Source: Anaerolineales bacterium (GTDB lineage: Bacteria > Chloroflexota > Anaerolineae > Anaerolineales > UBA6663). From it: DNA of 14,836 nucleotides. Every line of letters begins with the position of its first letter. The stretch's first letter is position 1. Below the pieces are notes generated by a model, which saw nothing but the letters and a program-made list of their open reading frames with translations, was not told where the DNA came from and did no database searches. The position numbers were made by a program, and so were the translations under genes. This document shows, piece after piece, positions 13,461-14,836 of this stretch. The stretch covers positions 1 to 14,836 of the forward strand of contig JAEURM010000020.1 of the NCBI GenBank assembly GCA_016789245.1, given 5' to 3'.

Positions 13461-13842
13461 ATTTCCCCAACGGCGGGCCGCCCATATCTACCACAAAGGG
13501 GCAGGCCACCCAGCCGTAGCGCCACGCGGTGAGGGGTTTCTTTTGCGTGGTAAATTCCAATGTTAGGAAGTACGTTGGGTCATCATCTTGCAAGAACGCC
13601 AATGCGGGCGGTTGATTCTGAACGGCGCTCACACTCGCCTTTTGCCACAAGCCAATATGGGCGTAATCACTAGCCGGGCCGGTGCCTTGCTGAGCCGCTT
13701 GAAGCGGGTTGTTGCCCAGCCACACCGGCCACGCACACGGCGCAGTGGAAGATGCGGCTACCGTCAGCCAAACTATTACGCTGAGTAAAATTGCTAATCC
13801 AAAATATAGCTTTGGTTGTTTGAAAATTAGATTGAGCAACAT
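13459..13842 (-). CDS. Unknown membrane-anchored protein
   Basis: A 127-residue protein that I do not recognise. One hydrophobic segment (about 12-31, YFGLAILLSVIVWLTVAA) after a short positively charged start suggests an N-in signal anchor or an uncleaved signal peptide. The rest, about 95 residues, would be extracytoplasmic. It contains two cysteines (36 and 114) that could form a disulphide, and Pro/Gly-rich ends. The start is secure: AGGAGGT lies six bases before the ATG at 13842. It is 21 bases downstream of the gene at 13864 and probably in one operon with it and the DUF1684 gene. Confidence 0.75.
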   Translation of the reverse strand: MLLNLIFKQPKLYFGLAILLSVIVWLTVAASSTAPCAWPVWLGNNPLQAAQQGTGPASDYAHIGLWQKASVSAVQNQPPALAFLQDDDPTYFLTLEFTTQKKPLTAWRYGWVACPFVVDMGGPPLGK

Positions 13843-13863
13843 TGAGTACCTCCTAACCTAAAA

Positions 13864-14451
13864 TCATTGAAATCCAAAAAACTTAGTCAGTGTTTGCAAA
13901 AATAATGCCACGGCAAGTAAAGACCCCAATAATATGACTAGTGCAAGATACATTTTCCTCACAGTGGGCTCAAGCCGAACACGGTGATAAATCACGGGTG
14001 AAATATTTGCGTCGTAGTTATCGCTTGCCTTCACCCAGCGTTTGTTGTACTTGAGTTGGCGTTTATATGGGTCTGGGTCTAAATCAATCTTCATGCCGGA
14101 TTTCAAGTTATTGATAACTTTCACCATCGCGTGGACTTCTCGCCAATTACCGCCATCAGATGCAGTAGGAAAAAAGGGATTAACTGGGCCAAGAATCCGT
14201 GATGGTTGGTCTTCGCCCCAAACTACCAGTTCAACATAGTCAGTGTAACGCGGAACATACACTGCCCTACACTCCACAATGCGCCGCAAAGGCAGAGAGT
14301 ACGGCGGATCAGCGATGACGAGTATTTTTCGCGTGTCAATCACGCACTTCACAATCTCATCCGGTGATTCAATATCCTTCCGCCACATCAACCAAAAGAT
14401 ATAACGCGTTTCCGCCATTCCCATATCAGAAATTCCCACCCAATCACTCAA
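13864..14451 (-). CDS. Unknown protein with C-terminal membrane anchor
   Basis: A 195-residue protein without a family that I recognise. Residues 1-160 are soluble and mixed alpha/beta, with Trp- and Tyr-rich strands (TRYIFWLMWRKDIE, DYVELVVWGEDQPSRI). A single membrane segment lies at about 168-187 (YLALVILLGSLLAVALFLQT), so it looks tail-anchored. The start is uncertain: TTG at 14451 overlaps the DUF1684 stop (TTGA), and ATG codons at 14424 or 14418 have purine-rich sequence upstream. Base composition is more AT-rich than the neighbours, which may mean a different history. The overlap suggests coupling to the DUF1684 gene. Confidence 0.68.
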   Translation of the reverse strand: MSDWVGISDMGMAETRYIFWLMWRKDIESPDEIVKCVIDTRKILVIADPPYSLPLRRIVECRAVYVPRYTDYVELVVWGEDQPSRILGPVNPFFPTASDGGNWREVHAMVKVINNLKSGMKIDLDPDPYKRQLKYNKRWVKASDNYDANISPVIYHRVRLEPTVRKMYLALVILLGSLLAVALFLQTLTKFFGFQ

Positions 14452-14836
14452 TGCGCGTCAAAAATCTTCTCGCCCGCGCGGATGGATACCTTCAGCCGGT
14501 TCTCAAACGGCGTCAGCGGGCAGGAGTAAGCCTCGTTGTACGCGCAAAACGGATTGTAGGCCACGTTGAAATCTACCAAGAATTTATTGCCGCCCAGCGG
14601 CTCTGGCTCTAAGTAGCGGCCCGCCGGATACGTTTCCTTATTGGCCAGCGCATCCACAAACGGCAAGAAGAAGCCGTGCGGCGTGGCATAAATAGTCAGC
14701 GCGGCGGGCTGGCCATCCACTTCAAAGCTAAAGCGCCCCAAGCGCTGATACTTCCGCACCTCACCAGTGGTGGTTTGCACTTCAATTACCTCGCGCTCGG
14801 CAAACGGCTCCACCGTTACTTCCAGCCGCAAAGCTG
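14448..14836 (-). CDS. DUF1684-domain protein, partial (N-terminus outside the window)
   Basis: The C-terminal 129 or so residues of a DUF1684 protein. The diagnostic region is AGRYLEPEPLGGNKFLVDFN followed by AYNPFCAYNEAYSCPLTPFENRL, with a conserved pair of cysteines and the 'PxENxL' ending. The family is widespread and of unknown reaction. The frame is open to the edge of the window, so the start lies further right. A TTG at 14831 is in frame but would cut into the domain and is not a credible start. The stop codon overlaps the next gene. Confidence 0.88.
   Translation of the reverse strand, partial: ALRLEVTVEPFAEREVIEVQTTTGEVRKYQRLGRFSFEVDGQPAALTIYATPHGFFLPFVDALANKETYPAGRYLEPEPLGGNKFLVDFNVAYNPFCAYNEAYSCPLTPFENRLKVSIRAGEKIFDAH

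Overview
The window suggests a bacterium of the Chloroflexota, probably Anaerolineae-like. This is a moderate-to-low confidence inference from the bacterial NurA-HerA gene pair, the mix of families (DUF2917, DUF3291, DinB, PaiB, DMT exporters), and intergenic spacers built of short degenerate word repeats, which I recall from that phylum but could not check. Coding density is high, most genes are moderately GC-rich, and there are no rRNA, tRNA, CRISPR or transposase genes.

Layout. (1) 15-3717, minus strand: a DNA-end-processing cluster transcribed NurA nuclease, then a small protein resembling a HAS-barrel, then HerA ATPase. (2) 4026-4715, plus: an orphan OmpR-type response regulator with a strong hairpin just before its ribosome binding site and a clear terminator after it. 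(3) 4893-5723, minus: an arginase-superfamily enzyme with a Cys in place of the usual first metal-ligand His. (4) 6114-7859, plus: a tightly packed operon (DUF2917, Lrp/AsnC regulator, DinB-fold protein, DUF3291) behind the best sigma70-type promoter in the window. (5) 7932-13414, plus: PaiB-like FMN protein, EamA exporter overlapping a MOSC protein, PhzF-like isomerase, a second EamA exporter and a RarD exporter, i.e. three drug/metabolite exporters interleaved with small-molecule enzymes. (6) 13459-14836, minus: a DUF1684 protein cut by the window edge, followed by two short membrane-anchored proteins of unknown function. Regions 5 and 6 converge on a 36-bp perfect palindrome that works as a terminator at least for the plus strand.

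The most unusual structure is between the genes. Nine gaps each carry a short-period repeat with its own word and period: 7 nt at 10466-10549, 8 nt at 2444-2505, 9 nt at 1717-1828, 7852-7911 and 12476-12502, and about 9-10 nt at 4720-4914, 5758-5844, 8543-8613 and 11464-11548. Most are arranged as inverted repeats. Most begin inside, or within about 15 bp after, the stop codon of the upstream gene, and three of them contain that stop codon. This shared architecture with unrelated words is the observation I would follow up first; the second is the NurA/HAS-like/HerA trio.
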